From: Zygnema cylindricum | Taxonomy: Eukaryota > Streptophyta > Zygnematophyceae > Zygnematales > Zygnemataceae | Assembly (NCBI GenBank): GCA_037447655.1 | Contig: JBBHKE010002856.1 | Span: 255,584 to 319,583 of the forward strand | Length of the DNA stretch: 64,000 bases | Reading direction: 5' to 3' | Part shown: positions 1 through 12,047 of the stretch, one piece after another | Layout of the letters: each line of letters begins with the position of its first letter | How positions within the stretch are numbered: position 1 is the stretch's first letter | Program-made: the position numbers and the translations under genes | Notes under the pieces: generated by a model | The model's database searches: none | What the model saw: only the letters and a program-made list of their open reading frames with translations | What the model was told of the DNA's origin: nothing

Positions 1-159
1 TAGCAAACTTACCGCCTCTTTATTCGTTGGTACATACGAAGAAAAAATTTCGTTTGCAGTTACCTAATATTTGATATAATGCCATTATGTGTTTCGTGAA
101 ATCCTTATGTGTTTTGTCCTTTTGTGAAACATTGGATTTTTTGCCAACACCATCAAACT

Positions 160-3100
160 CAACGCTCAACGCTCAGATGAAAGCAACGCAATTGTGGGTT
201 GTAACCTATAACTCCATGAAACCGTCGCTCCTCCAAATATAAAAGTGTAATCTGATGTTGATTTACCATAATCAAAATTTCCGCCCCAATCCTTGTCGCA
301 ATATTCAGTACACTACTTAGAATCTTTGTTTGAAGTGAGCATAAGTCTAAGATGTATCTTTCCAACTACGTACCGAAAGGTACGTCGTACGGTCTCTCAA
401 TGTGCCTTCTTTGGCTTGAGACAATAATGGCTGACGATAGAAACAACGATCAAATATATAGACAAGTACCAACGTTAAGGTACATAAGAGAATCTACAAC
501 ATTGTGGTACATAATAGAATGTACAACTTCTCGATATGGTACGCCAACAAAATTCTCCTCTTCAAACTTACGCAGGTGTAGATTTGCATCCAACGGCGTA
601 AAAAGTGTTTTGGCGTCAGGTATACCGAATCTCCTAACAACGTTGAGCTTGACTCAATTTAATTTTCCCCTCCTTGTCGCGTATCACTTCAATTCCCAAA
701 ATATAACGTACCTATCCAAGATCCATTACTTTGAAATGCAATTTGAAGTAACTTTTAAACCCATTAATGCACCCCAAATTTTGCATGGCATTAAGAAATC
801 ATCCACATAAACCGAAAAGACAATTTGGTCCATGCCTTCACTGTTGATGTAAATCCAAAATTGGACGTAGTTCGTACAAAACCAAAATTCAGTAATACTT
901 TGTGAAGGGTGAAGTACCACGTGCGGGGCGCCTTTCTCAAACAGTACAAATACCTTTTAAAGAGTATATAGACCGTATACTGACTTTCGCAAGCAACATA
1001 AATTCCTTTTTGCGAAGGAGGCACACTCTGTGGTACCTTCATACATACCGTTTCCTCCAATTTGCTATTCAAAAACTCTGTTTCAACGTCTATTTGATGG
1101 ACGTGCGTCTTCTTTGTCGTTGCAAATGCAATAATAATCCGTAGTAAGTCGAAATTTACCACGGGAGCATAAGTCTCCTTAAAATCGATACCCTCGCATT
1201 GTTGAAATCTTTTGCAAACAAGCCAAGCCTCGTACTAAATAATTTCACCCAAAGCTCTAGTCTTCGTCATAATGACCCACTTTTCATCTATCACATTATT
1301 CCCTCCTATAGTTTACCTCCTTGAAAGTTCGATTATCAACCACCAATTTAAACTCTTTCTCCCACGCCGATTTCCACTTACGCTCCCAATCGGCCGATCT
1401 TTTTGTCTCGCTATAAGATTGAGGGTCGCTGGGCATATTCTCTGTAAGTAATTGTTATAAAAGACACTCGGTCTCCTTGGCATCGGATCAGAAATAATGC
1501 AAATTTGATTCATTTTCCCCTTTTCGATCATAAAAGAGTTTCTCCGGTTTCTTCCCCTTTGTAATCCGAGAGCTCCTTCTAAGAATTTGCTTATCCTATT
1601 TCTCCTCATTCTCTTCTTTGGATATAATTTACTTCACACTCGGGTTAGAGCTTTGTTGATTTCCGAATATCTAAAGGCTTTCAGGAATTCAAAGATCTAT
1701 TACTCTTCTTTTCAATTTGAGTGTCAACGGATTTCTCCTAATTTTTTTTCCAAGAATTCACATTCGGTTCCTCATCGGATTCTTAATCCCCAATGTCCCG
1801 AAAACTCTTGATTCCACTCTTCTCGTAAAAATCCAAATTCTTTTTGAATTTCACCGCAAAATTCATGGCGGATTTGAGATCTTCATAAAAATCCACATTC
1901 CGTGATTCTTCCACGGAGTGACGAGCCAAATCATACATACGGTAGAGATTCCCGTTCGCACTATAACAAATAAAAAATCCTGGCCAACTCCTCGGCGCTA
2001 CTTTCCCCTTCATCTTAATTCATTCCACATAAACCGTAGCATAACATCCCCAAATTTTAAAGTGATGAATTGTGGGCTTTCTCCCACTACACAACTCCTA
2101 CAATGTTTTACTTCCGGAAACCAAAGTGAGCCTTTTTTTACAAATGTAATTTGCTGTAAGAATCGCATCTCCCACAAAAATAACTCTCGTCCGCAGCTAT
2201 AAATCATAGCTCGGACCATTTTTTGTAAGGTATTTTTCATCCTCTCGGCCACTCCATTTGACTCTGGAGAATAAAGCGCCGTGAATTGATACCTTATCTT
2301 CCACTCCTTACAATACGCCTCGAAGTCAACAAACTCTCCACCATTATCAGACCAAATAGACTTAAACTTCTTTTCACTTTGTTTTTCGGCCATAACATGC
2401 CACTCTTTTGAAACTTCAAAAGCATCCGATTTCTTTTTCAATAAATATACCTATGATTTTCAAAGGAAATCATCAATAATTGCTAAAATATGTTTATTAC
2501 CTCCAATTGTTTCGTGTTTAATGTGTCCACAAAGATTGATGTGATTAAGTTCCAAAGGACTTTGAGCATGGTGCTTGATGTCTTTTTTCGGATGTGATCT
2601 TCGAATTTTACGAACTTGGCTACAACTTCCACATCCGTTCAATCTCTCACCGGATGCGAGATCCAAACCCCTCACCAAAAAATGTTAAATCATCTTTTTC
2701 AAACTTACCTCGGATGTGTGACACATCCGGTGATGCCATAAGGTAAGATCATCTTTTAACTCCAAAATTTGATGTGAAATTCTTTCGGTGGGAACTTCAA
2801 AATTTCGACCTCTTTCAAAAGAGCCAACTATATTTCGCATTTGTTACAAATCCTCCTCCGATGACATTCCCCTTCTCATTCCAAATTTGAGTAGATTGAT
2901 CACCTCTCGCAAGTAAGCTTTCACCAATCCGTTGGATTTGCGTAACACTTAATAAATTGACACAACCGTCCGGAATATAAAGAGTATTTTGAAGACGATA
3001 CTCCGTCAATTTCTCCTTTGTATCAACATCCCATGAAAAGAGATCAAGCTGGACCGTGCAAATCGTACCAACCGAAATGACATGGCCGTTTGCTACCGTA

Positions 3101-4541
3101 ATAAACTTCGGAACCGTGAGACCCCTCACGTCATCAGACAAGGTGACAAATATGGTGAGATACACCAGTATCAGTTATCAACTCTTCCAAATATCCTCTA
3201 TTCTTCACCGTATCAAGTGTGAGATTTAGAACCGGAAAAGTAAAGGAAATCATTATCATAATCAAAATATTTAGCATTTCCATAAACACGACCACCTTAT
3301 CGGCCTCCTCTTCGGCCGCCACCTCGACCGTCTCTATCTCTTCCTCTACCTCCTCTTCCACCACCAGAGTTTCCACTTTTAGCATAACATTGAGGTCTCG
3401 TTTGCCCCCATTTTCCACAAAAATAACATTGTTTATCCTTTTCCGTACAAGAGGATGATAAATGCCCGAGCCGGTTACACCGATAACAAGTCATATTAGA
3501 AAAATCCATAGGGACCTTTGGCGGACGAGCTTGTTCCTTCTTGTTACCTCGACTGCCACCCCCACCTCTTGGACCACCTCTTTACCACCTCATCTACCAC
3601 CGGCAAAATTTAAATCCAGGGTTTCCGAAGTGGTAGAGTTAAGACCTCCTCCACCACCCGAAGATTACTTTGAAGCACCTACGGACATTATGACAAAATG
3701 AACAGTGCATCCAAAAGTATTATCCCCCTTCGCTTATAAACAACCTTGAGATGTGAAAGCTTATTCGGTTAGGCGTTATTCGGTTAAGCTTATTCGGTTA
3801 GGCGCTACTTTTTCTGCATCCATTATAACTCGATCATTGTTAATTAATTGCCGAGAATAATATTAAACCGCTTCACGACATCATCCATCAACTCGTTCGG
3901 TTTAATCTTAAAATTCATAAAATCTTTGTATACATATTGCCCTTTATTCTCAACGCCTTTCTCATATTGATCCTCAAGTGATTTGCAACATTCATGGGCC
4001 GTGCCGTGAGTGAGGATATAGTCAAGAACGGAGGAAGTACAATTTTCATCAAGGTCGTTGCCGCAATATCTTTCAACCTCCATTGAGCACATGCCTTGCT
4101 ATCTATTGGCCTTTGCTCCTCTCCATTGACAATCTTCCAAAGCCTCTTGAGAATGAGTTGGCCTTGGATAAACTTCTTTCACAGAGCATAATTTGTGCCA
4201 TTAACGGCCACGGATTTCCCTGACATAGCATAATTTCCTTATTTTCCATTCGAATAATCTTCTACCTTTGCTTTTCCTTTCTTAATTATCTCTTTTCTCT
4301 CACTCTCAGCCGCTCCTCAACTAAATGGACCAGCATCCGGATAGGGATTCTTTTCTCTTCTCTTACCTGTTTGAGATTGGAATCGGGAATCGACATAGCG
4401 CATTAATGTGTCTAACATTTTCTCGCATTTTTCTTCTATATTCGGATTCTCCCCAAATTAAGCGCCGGAAAAATTGAGCTCTCTCTCTCTATCTGTAGAC
4501 GGCATAGGGGAAGGTGTATTTCTATTATTCTTCTTCTCCAT
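160..4541 (-). pseudogene. Copia polyprotein remnant, element A (gag-PR-INT-RT-RH)
   Basis: Decayed Ty1/Copia gag-pol on the minus strand, in the expected order. The likely gag start is the ATG ending at 4541, soon after the primer-binding site; stops follow within about 30 codons. A Gag (UBN2-like) block lies at 3844-4092 and two zinc knuckles at about 3387-3488; in the second the knuckle His is Gln. A protease DTG triad sits near 3170, integrase HHCC traces at 2460-2678, the integrase core at 2010-2441 (SDNGGEF and NGVAER motifs) and RT at 726-1162 (VHQIDVETEFLN, then YVDD). RNase H traces lie at 170-320 (STSDY, then VSWS). Many stops and frameshifts separate the blocks. A short repeat based on TTATTCGGTTAGGCG lies near 3765-3810. 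The element may continue left of the window. Family assignment is firm; exact joins are not. Confidence 0.85.
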
Positions 4542-4561
4542 GCTCTCTCTCTCTCTCTCTC
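4541..4561. repeat. CT/GA microsatellite
   Basis: Nine to ten CT dinucleotides directly upstream of the gag ATG of element A (read on the minus strand), between the primer-binding site and the start codon. Confidence 0.8.
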
Positions 4562-4570
4562 CGAAGCACT

Positions 4571-4583
4571 AGCTCCGATACCA
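4571..4583 (-). other. Primer-binding site of element A
   Basis: The minus strand reads TGGTATCGGAGCT two bases after the LTR end. This is the usual plant Copia site complementary to the 3' end of initiator tRNA-Met (consensus TGGTATCAGAGC), with about one mismatch. It contrasts with the half-tRNA type site of elements B, C, D, F, G, H and J. Confidence 0.75.
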
Positions 4584-4585
4584 GT

Positions 4586-5459
4586 TGATAGAATCTATCA
4601 ATTTTTCTTGAGTATCTAGTTAAACTCAATTTTTAAAGCCATCAAGAAGTTTGCCCAACTAGGGAAACATAAATTGATGAGAAGCGTTTCCGTAAATTTG
4701 TTGATTCCTTGCAAAAATATTGTTTTGCTTTCTTTGATTTTTTACGTTTTTTTATTTCCATGTAGGTATTTTTGTGAAGTTTTTGTCCGGTTATGATTAC
4801 CAATCATATCATGTAATGGTCGTGTGCAGAAAGATCTGGCTTTTTTACAACCTTTCAATTAAATAATAGGAATAGTTCCTTAATAGGTTAATTACGTATA
4901 CTATTCCGGCCTTACTGGCCAATAATTTTATTGATTGCATCATAAGTGGAAGGATCCTAATAACGACTATATAGTTACTTAAAACACTAAATAGCCTTAT
5001 TGGTCGCCTTTTTGGATTTATAATCAATACGAGAGCGTACACAATTTCCGTTTATTTTATAGACCTAGAGAATGATATCCTTATCCAAACCATACTGGTG
5101 AGCCACACGGAAAATCTCTTTATATCAAACCTCTTTCCTTTTCTATGCTTTTGCGTTTCTCTATCAATACGAATTTAATAAAATATAGGATCGATAAAAA
5201 ACATTCTCCACAAAAAAATATTAAAAAAAAAAAATACACAGTGGAAGCATTTACAAGAAAAGGACGATTGGCCAAAAGGGAATATATATGTTTTGGACAA
5301 AGCCTCTTTTACATCAACTCTCTCACTCACTCTTCTCTACACTCTTAAAAAATCACTCAATAATGATCACAATCATTAACACCTCTATTCAAATAATCAC
5401 AAGGGATCTTCACCTCTCTCTTGATTGATCACAAAATGTCTTCATCTCTCTCTTAATTG
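4586..5459 (-). repeat. 5' LTR of element A (left part)
   Basis: The LTR starts (plus reading) with TGATAGAATC next to the primer-binding site, so in element orientation it ends TATCA. A TATAAAG on the minus strand at about 5118-5124 could be the promoter. The LTR is interrupted at 5459 by the TRIM array and probably resumes after 12499, where similar GATCACAAAGGATCTT-like sequence occurs. Its outer end could not be fixed. Confidence 0.55.
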
Positions 5460-5701
5460 TGTAAGATTGGCACATGAATGCGGTTCTACACGGGGTGTAA
5501 TGTGGTACGTCCACACTCGAAGCCACCCGAAATCAATGGGTACGGACCCGCCAGAGTCAACATTGAGCTGGAGTCAACATTGAGCTGGTGGCACAATGGT
5601 TAGTGCGTTGACAACTTAACTCTAAGGTCCCAAGTTCGAGCCCTAGTCGGCTCAATTTTCCCCAATGTTGGACATGACGAATCCCGGATTTCACGGATAT
5701 C
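5460..5701 (+). repeat. TRIM LTR 1 (left part; last 5 bp at 9137-9141)
   Basis: Starts TGTAAGATTGGCACATGAAT and matches LTRs 2-4 along its length. It contains a local tandem duplication of AGTCAACATTGAGCTGG at about 5555-5587. The hAT transposon is inserted a few bases before the 3' end. Confidence 0.8.
5589..5644 (+). other. tRNA-like module in TRIM LTR 1
   Basis: TGGCACAATGGTTAGTGC (A-box/D-arm-like) and, about 27 nt later, AAGTTCGAGCCCT (B-box/T-arm-like, consensus GGTTCGANNCC). The spacing is that of a tRNA gene. It lies on the sense strand of the element. Confidence 0.7.
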
Positions 5702-5818
5702 CATAGATGTCTCATTCATACAGATTTTGACATTTTTACGAAATTTCGTTATTTTTTTAAGATATTAAATCTTTCGTTAAATACGTGTACTTTTCATACG
5801 GATTAAGCAAAGGGATGA

Positions 5819-5975
5819 AACGTACAGTTATAATGTACGGAAATTTTAAAAAATAGACTATTCATTTCCGCGTGCGAAGTTTGGAAAAAAATTGTACGTT
5901 ACGGTTATAATGTACATAAATTTCTAAAAAGATTTGACATTTCCCCGCGCGATGTTTTGAAATAAATTTGTACGG
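5819..5975 (+). repeat. hAT subterminal repeats
   Basis: Two diverged ~76-80 bp copies, each with TTATAATGTAC near the start and a run like AAATTGTACG at the end. Subterminal repeats of this kind bind transposase in characterised hAT elements; binding here is inference. Confidence 0.6.
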
Positions 5976-6074
5976 TTCATCAAAGCCGCCACTGAATCCC
6001 CCATTAAAGCTTGATTGAAGTCGCACTTCAAGCTTCGAGGAACTTCTTTACAAGCACCCATGCCTAGGCCTTGA

Positions 6075-8477
6075 GGATCAAAGTGGGACCATGTTAACGC
6101 TCTGAAGGGTGAGCACCTTAAGGACAACAAATCGTGCATTCGTATTTACTATAATTTCGAGTTGTGTGGAGATGCCTCCCGCATTAGAAACCACATTTTT
6201 TGAAATGTGAAGAGTGGAGGCATTAGGCCATGCAATTTATGTCCGGATGAGGTAAAGGCAGAGTTACAAGCAGTGGAAACAGACAAGGCTTCTTTAGATT
6301 CTCAAAAACGTGTTATATCCGCTTTAGATCAACTCAGTGGAAGTCATGGAAGTCATACAGGGTCAAGCCAGAGCAATAAGGTATAACGAGGACAGATGAA
6401 AATAAGAAATTGTTTCAATAAGTATAATCAAAAGGAGGTAAATGTAACATTGGCTAAGGCTTTTTTTGCCAAAGGCTTGCCATTCACTCTATTGGATGAC
6501 CGAAGCAGATTGGGGAGATAGGGGAGTCTTTTAAGTTACCACACCAAAATGCCATGAGAACGAGTCTCTTGCCTGAGCCCAAGGCAACGATCATTAATGA
6601 TATGAAATGTTTCATGGAGACATTGAAAATCATTGGAGCCTTTGTCACATCAGATGGTAGGAGAGTTAATGACCAAACACCTCTTCTTAACATTTTAGTT
6701 GTCACCCCAAAACGTGACATGTTTCTCATGGCCAAAGATACTAGTAGGCATTACAAGGATGCCAAATACGTTTGTGGGGTTTTGGAGAAAGGAGTTCTTG
6801 TGGTGGGAGTGGAGCATGTGATGCAAATTGTTATAGATTCTGCTTCTGTGAATAAGGCAGTTGCCTTGCTGCTTATGAGGAAGTACCCATCTTTCACGTA
6901 GACGCCATGCTCTGCATACATTGTAGAGTTTATATAGGAGGATTCGGGCAAGCTTGTATTTATTACAACACCTGTCCGAGAGGCAAATAAGGTGTTGAAA
7001 TTTATCACAAACCATAACATGAGTGTAGCCATCTTCAACAACATCTTTACACTTAGGCTTTTGAAACATAGAAGGACCCAGTTTTCTACAAATTTTAGAG
7101 GTGAAAGACAGCCTCAAGCGGTTAATGTTTGATGATGGCTATGGATAGGCAAGGTTGGTTACAAGTCCGAGAGGGCCAAAATCAAGGGCCACATTTTGAG
7201 CTCAAAGTTTTGGATAAGAGTGGGGGGGGTTATGACTGTTTCATAGCCTGTGGTACGACTGATAAGGGAGTGTGACAAAAAATTACGAAATGTGGGGAAG
7301 GTTTATCATGGGTTCTACCGGATCGGTCAATTCTTGCATAATATATCCAACAATAAAGGAGTCGGAAGTTATGAAAGAATGCAGATTTTGGAGGAGTTGA
7401 AGAAATCGTGGCAGGGCAGATGGGAGATGGCATATAGCCCCATGTATGGAACCAGCTTTCTAATCGATCCTGAATACCAAAGTGTTGCCCATGGGCAGCA
7501 TTCAAATTAGAAAGTCATGGAAGGCTTCTAGAAAATGTTTGAGAGGATGTTACCGAATGTTGATGATTTAGGCTGAAGCAATTATTGAGTTGACTAAGTA
7601 CAAGGATTTTGAGGGAATCTTTGGGAGGGAGGTAACAAAAGCTTGCGCGAAAAAGATGCCAAAGTGGAAGTGGTGGCAACAGTTTGGGGCTGTCACACCT
7701 ATCTTGCAGAAGGTGGCAATTAGGGTCCTTGCTCAATGCTCCGTTGCCATATCATGCGAGAGGAATTGGTCAACTTATGACCATATTCTGTAACATGGTT
7801 ACATAGTTGGGTACTTAGTAGCTAGCAACCAGGCTGCTAGCGCAGCTTCGATTTCAAACCAGCGCAACATAGCAGCGTAGCAACTTAAGCGGCGTAGCCA
7901 CTGAGTAGCGTAGCAGCAAAGCAGCGCAGTATAACAGCCCAACATAACAGTATAGCAACGCCGCGGAATGTAGATAGAACAGTATAGCTCTAGAAGTGTA
8001 TTCTGGATTTATCTCGGCTGACCGGGACGGTCCACGTGTACAGTTGTACAGTTCTAGGTTGACTACCAACTAGCTAGTTTAAATAGTGAAGTTGGCCTAA
8101 TCAGCAGGAGACTCTTTGAGTAGACCTTCGCAGCGAGCGCTGAATCTTGTAACCTTCTCCTGAGTAATAAAGCGCAACCTTATCTTTCATTGTTGTGTAC
8201 TCCTGCTGTTGCTACGAGAAGATCCTTGAGCTTTCCTCGGTGCATTGTGGTGTATTGTGGTGTATACTTGTCCCTTTTACATATTCACTCTAAAAAACAG
8301 AACAGGCTGACAAATAAGAGGGCCAATGACTTAGTGTGGGTCTTTAGCAATCTTATATTAGCACATCAGACTAAGGATGTCATCTGTGAGGAGTCTATGA
8401 TATCATGGGAGGAAAAAAAAGGTGAGATAGTGGAAGAGGATGTTGACGAAGGCATGGATGAACTAGATCTAGAGTGA
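6075..8477 (+). pseudogene. hAT transposase remnant
   Basis: A BED-type zinc finger region is visible near 6075-6250 (ASRIRNH then GGIRPCNLCP). At 6554-6900 comes the RNase-H-like catalytic core with the DUF659-type signature (TSDGRRVNDQ, then VIDSASVNKA), and at 7640-7790 the C-terminal hAT dimerisation region (WWQQFG, ISCERNWSTYDHI). A solo LTR interrupts at 7789-8286. The frame then resumes with HSKKQNRLTNKRANDLV and an acidic tail ending at the TGA near 8477. Several stops and frameshifts separate these blocks, so no protein is made. In life it would bind the terminal repeats and cut and paste the element. Confidence 0.85.
7789..8281 (+). repeat. Solo LTR inside the hAT transposase
   Basis: 493 bp, starting TGTAACATGG and ending CCTTTTACA, flanked by perfect 5-bp TSDs TATTC (7784-7788 and 8282-8286). 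An AATAAA-like GAGTAATAAAGC near 8164 suggests plus orientation. It is rich in variants of GCAGCGTAGCAAC, a motif also found in element F. Confidence 0.85.
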
Positions 8478-8843
8478 TAGAGGAAAAAAATCTATTTGAG
8501 GTTGTCAATTAGTTACCTTCTTTGTGTAAACTAAGCTATTTCCCTCTGATGATAACAAAATTTGGTATTTTTTGCTTCAATTGTGGATGTGTCATTATTT
8601 GTTATTGAAATTCAAAAATAGATATTTTTTTTCAGTTATGATTTTTTCATTATTCAATGTTGAAATGCAAAATTGGTTTTTTTTTTGCTTCAAATCCAAA
8701 TTACCATTATTTAATTCTGACACACAGGAATGGATTTTTTTTTTTCAATTGTGATTTTGTCATTATTCAAATTTTGACATGTTGCAATAGGGACAAACGT
8801 TGGCATGGTGCCGAAAAGACACTGGCGTTAGCAGGGCTTTCGC

Positions 8844-8879
8844 TGCCTCGGCGTTGAAGATGAGTTCAACGCCGAGGCA
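8844..8879. repeat. Perfect 15-bp hairpin near the hAT 3' end
   Basis: TGCCTCGGCGTTGAA, a 6-nt loop (GATGAG), then its exact reverse complement. It is GC-rich in an AT-rich setting and lies about 250 bp inside the right terminal repeat. Function unknown. Confidence 0.8.
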
Positions 8880-9141
8880 ATCCGGTCGCTAGCGATGCAA
8901 GAGTCTGATCTTTGATGCCAGTTCAGCGTCCAACAAAACTCTGAAATTTTGATAAGATTGTTGTCGTATTTTTACTTATTGATTAAATGTTTTAATATTT
9001 TTTTTTTTTATATTTAGTATGAAGTCAAACAAGTCAACGCATTTAAAAAAAAAAAAAATGTTTCATGCGAATATTCGTTTTTTTTTTGGTGTTTCGTGCA
9101 TGCGTTTAATGCGCATGAGACATCTATGCAAAAATCCAATA

Positions 9142-9198
9142 TGGTATTAAAGTCAGAGGTATTGCAGTTGGGATGACCAGCCTCCATATAAGGGGGGG
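9142..9198 (+). other. TRIM internal domain 1
   Basis: 57 bp: TGGTATTAAAGTCAGAG (diverged primer-binding site) to an AAGGGGGGG polypurine tract directly before LTR 2. Confidence 0.75.
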
Positions 9199-9417
9199 TG
9201 TTGTATTAGCATATGAATGCCGATTCAATTCGTGGTGTAATATGGTACATTCACACTTGAAGTTGCCCAAAAAAAAATGGGTACAGACCCCACGCTCTTC
9301 ACATCAAGTTGGTGACAGAGTGGCTAGTGTGTCAAAGGTCCCACGTTCGAGCCATAGCTGGCTAAATTTTCCCCATTGTGGGACATGCCGAATCTCAAGT
9401 TTCATGGAAATCTAACA
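9199..9417 (+). repeat. TRIM LTR 2
   Basis: 219 bp, starting TGTTGTATTAGCATATGAAT and ending GGAAATCTAACA. It is the only uninterrupted internal LTR of the array. It lacks about 13 nt between the A- and B-like boxes compared with LTR 1. Confidence 0.8.
9312..9353 (+). other. tRNA-like module in TRIM LTR 2
   Basis: GGTGACAGAGTGGCTAGTG (A-like) and ACGTTCGAGCC (B-like), with a shortened spacer. Confidence 0.6.
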
Positions 9418-9474
9418 TGGTATCACAACCAGCGGGATTGAGGATAGATTGACCGGCCCTCTCATGAGAGGGGG
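9418..9474 (+). other. TRIM internal domain 2
   Basis: 57 bp: TGGTATCACAACCAGCGGG (primer-binding site, initiator tRNA-Met 3'-end type) to GAGAGGGGG (polypurine tract). It is the best-preserved of the three and the clearest evidence for a TRIM. Confidence 0.85.
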
Positions 9475-9624
9475 TGTTATATTGGCACATGAATGCTTGT
9501 TAAATACAAGGTGTAATGTGGTACGTCTACACTAGAAGCCGTCTGAAAAATATCGCTACAACCCGCCAAGCTCTATATCAAGCTACTCGCACAATGGTAA
9601 TTGCGTTGACAACTTAAGTCTAAT
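9475..9624 (+). repeat. TRIM LTR 3, left part
   Basis: Starts TGTTATATTGGCACATGAAT. Interrupted at 9624 by a solo LTR, exactly between the A-like box (GCACAATGGTAATTGCG) and the B-like box of its tRNA-like module. Confidence 0.8.
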
Positions 9625-10365
9625 TGGAACTCTAAGACCTCCATAGGTCTTGAGAGTAGGCAGCTCACACGAAGCCTCTAGGATAACCATGACCCTTTTG
9701 TGTTTCAGCAAGAATAATTGTCACCCGAGCAGACAAAAACTCTGACCACTTTCACCTTTTTCAAGGCAAGACTCCCTTGAGTCGATATCAAAAAGAATCT
9801 CTGAATTTTCTCCCCTGAGTTGAAAGTTATGAAGGGTCAAAGTTTACCTTTTGTACAAAAGCTCTTTGGGAGAGATGGTCCAATCGATCAAATTTTTCTA
9901 AGTCATATCTCTCTCTAAAACTCTATCTACTGGAGTACGGCACGAATCATAATGTTGTATCTTATAGAAAGGTAGAGGTGTCGGTGTACTTTCTGTACAG
10001 CCATTGTACGATATGGCCAACAAGTTGACACATGTCATTTTTGGATTCGTTATTGTAATCCTCGGAGATGCTGTATTCGAATATGGTTTTGCCACGTGTC
10101 ATTCGATGTGAGGTTAACGGCAAATCGCCAAAAAACTATTCCACGATCTTCGCATGCTTCGCGGCTGTTGGATTAAACCGGATTTCTATCCTAGCCGTCA
10201 TAAATATATGCGCGATATTTGTTTCGCCTTTGAAACAAATTGCGGGGTATCCGTTTCAAATATTTCTTACGCCGTACATTACAAAGTGCTTTTATGTCAA
10301 ATATCTCGTTAAATGAAATAGCCTATGTCTATAAATTTATCTAATTAATATACCCTATATCGTAT

Positions 10366-11718
10366 TGTTGTTCTTTGGTCTAAAATAGACCGCAGAAGCC
10401 ACCCAAACTATCATGCAAAAAAGCTAAGCAAAAATAGGTCGACGAACAATCATTTGAAATGCATCCTCCATTTAACATACAACAACATTTAGGGTTTCAT
10501 CGAATAATCAACATAAATAAACCCTATGACAATATCTAAGGTTTGATGGAATAATCGACATAAACAAACCCTAGGACAAATGCATAAACAATGCATATCA
10601 AACATATATAAAAACATAAATAAATAATAACACACAAATGCATCACACATAAACAAGAGTATAATCAAAGTATAATCATTATATCATTCAAAGTGCATGA
10701 CCTAATCGACAACCCTAAAATACTACATCTTCGGTCCCCACTTTACTAACCAGCATTGATTAATAATTTCTAACAAAGCTCATTCCTATATATACACTTG
10801 TGAGCTGTCAATGAATCACTAACTGCCTAGATATCCAACATAACTCCCACTAAAAACATAATATCCTATTACGACAAAAATCCTAACTGGAAATTACGTA
10901 ACTATCATTATCTCCTATTTAAATATGATAACCTACTATTAAGAATAAATTAATCGTAAGCGTACACCTGAAAGTCAGGCAATCGTAAGCGTACACTTGT
11001 CTGCAAATACGATATTTTACACACACAAATTAAACTGTCGAAACCCTAATTGACCACGTAAATATAAACGTCATGATCAACACTAATTTATTAATGCAAA
11101 TAAGACAAATAAATGTTGTTCCAAATATTTACAGGTACACACAATCTTATGCTGAGTCATGGCGAATAAATCAGCAGGACTTCGTGAATCTCGTCAAAGC
11201 ATCCGGGACGTCCAAAAATAAATATCGTGTGATTGACGCGATTTCGCGTCACCACTACTTGAAAATAACGGCGGCCTTTTTCCGCCGTCCGTAACTCTTA
11301 TTCGGAACCGTTGATGTCGCGAAGCGTGGTCACAAAAATCCAAACAAAATTCCACTTGACGAAACGACATCATGTCATCCAAATAATACCGTACCGTAAC
11401 CACGTCATTTGCAATAAATCCGGCGTGTCACAAATAAAGTACAATTATCCAAATATGACGCTCAAAACTGTCGGCGTACATATTCAGATATTTCAAACAT
11501 TTCATAACGGATCGCTTCGCGATCCGCCATCCATTTTCTAGCGCATTCAGCACCACTCAATTTGTTCCTTACGGCATATTTATTTCACTCGTACACTTAC
11601 TCCCCCGATCCACAAATCTCTTCAAACCTCCACAGTACATCAGGTAAATATTTACGCACGAAACGTCGCGTGCGCACCAAATTTCACGTACGCGCGAAAC
11701 TAAATCTTCAAAACAACA
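10366..11718. repeat. Solo LTR (1353 bp) of an unassigned family
   Basis: Starts TGTTGTTCTTTGG and ends AAACAACA with perfect TSDs CGTAT (10361-10365 and 11719-11723). Base use differs from the surrounding LTR. No coding sequence and no tRNA-like module were seen; orientation could not be set. It lies about 20 bp upstream of the host LTR's tRNA-like module. Confidence 0.85.
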
Positions 11719-11737
11719 CGTATAACCTTCATTCTAG

Positions 11738-11836
11738 TCTAGTTGGCTAAGGCTATCGGCTACAGGCAGCTCTGACGGAGGGCAAGTACCAGGACTCTGA
11801 CGGACGGCAAGTACCATGTTCAAATCTCGGGTCCGT
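11738..11836 (+). other. tRNA-like module in the 9625-12042 LTR
   Basis: TCTAGTTGGCTAAGGCTA (A-like) and ATGTTCAAATCT (B-like). The spacer is longer than in a tRNA because a ~29-bp stretch with GACGGNNGGCAAGTACC is duplicated. Antisense to the LTR. Confidence 0.6.
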
Positions 11837-12047
11837 CAATAACTATTTTGGTAAATCTACCAATATAATGTTTGTCCCCGTGTGGATAGCATAGGCGTCC
11901 ATGGCGCTATCTCCCTCTCCAACTCTCAGTGACTATGACAAGTTTGGGAGCTAGAGAGAAGAGTTAGAGGCAAACTGCATCTCTTTCTTTTTTTGCATTA
12001 TACAAAACCTAGAAAATACTAAAATAGCTTTTAATTTCTACACTAAG

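Larger units (their letters stand above)
5702..9128 (+). mobile_element. hAT-family DNA transposon
   Basis: Bounded by 14-bp perfect terminal inverted repeats (CATAGATGTCTCAT at 5702-5715 and its reverse complement at 9115-9128). The 8-bp flanks are CGGATATC and CAAAAATC, both derivable from the CGGAAATC expected in the interrupted TRIM LTR, as fits the 8-bp TSD of hAT elements. Inside are subterminal repeats, a broken transposase frame on the plus strand and a perfect hairpin near the 3' end. A 493-bp solo LTR splits the transposase. Dead by its stops; the decayed TSD suggests an old insertion. Confidence 0.85.
9625..12042 (-). repeat. Solo LTR of the D family, carrying another LTR
   Basis: Minus orientation: it starts TGTAGAAATT at 12042 and ends near 9625. 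Removing the nested copy (10366-11718 plus one TSD) leaves 1060 bp, matching the 1055-bp LTRs of element D. Flanks are CTAAT and CTAAG, a TSD with one mismatch. It contains the G-box CACGTG (10093-10098), the tRNA-like module and the conserved TGACTATGACAAGTTTGGGA block near 11930. Confidence 0.85.

Noticed and set aside
5460-9417. Cassandra-type TRIM with 5S rRNA in the LTR.
   Set aside because: I looked for the 5S A box, intermediate element and C box and did not see them; the module matches tRNA-type A/B boxes instead.
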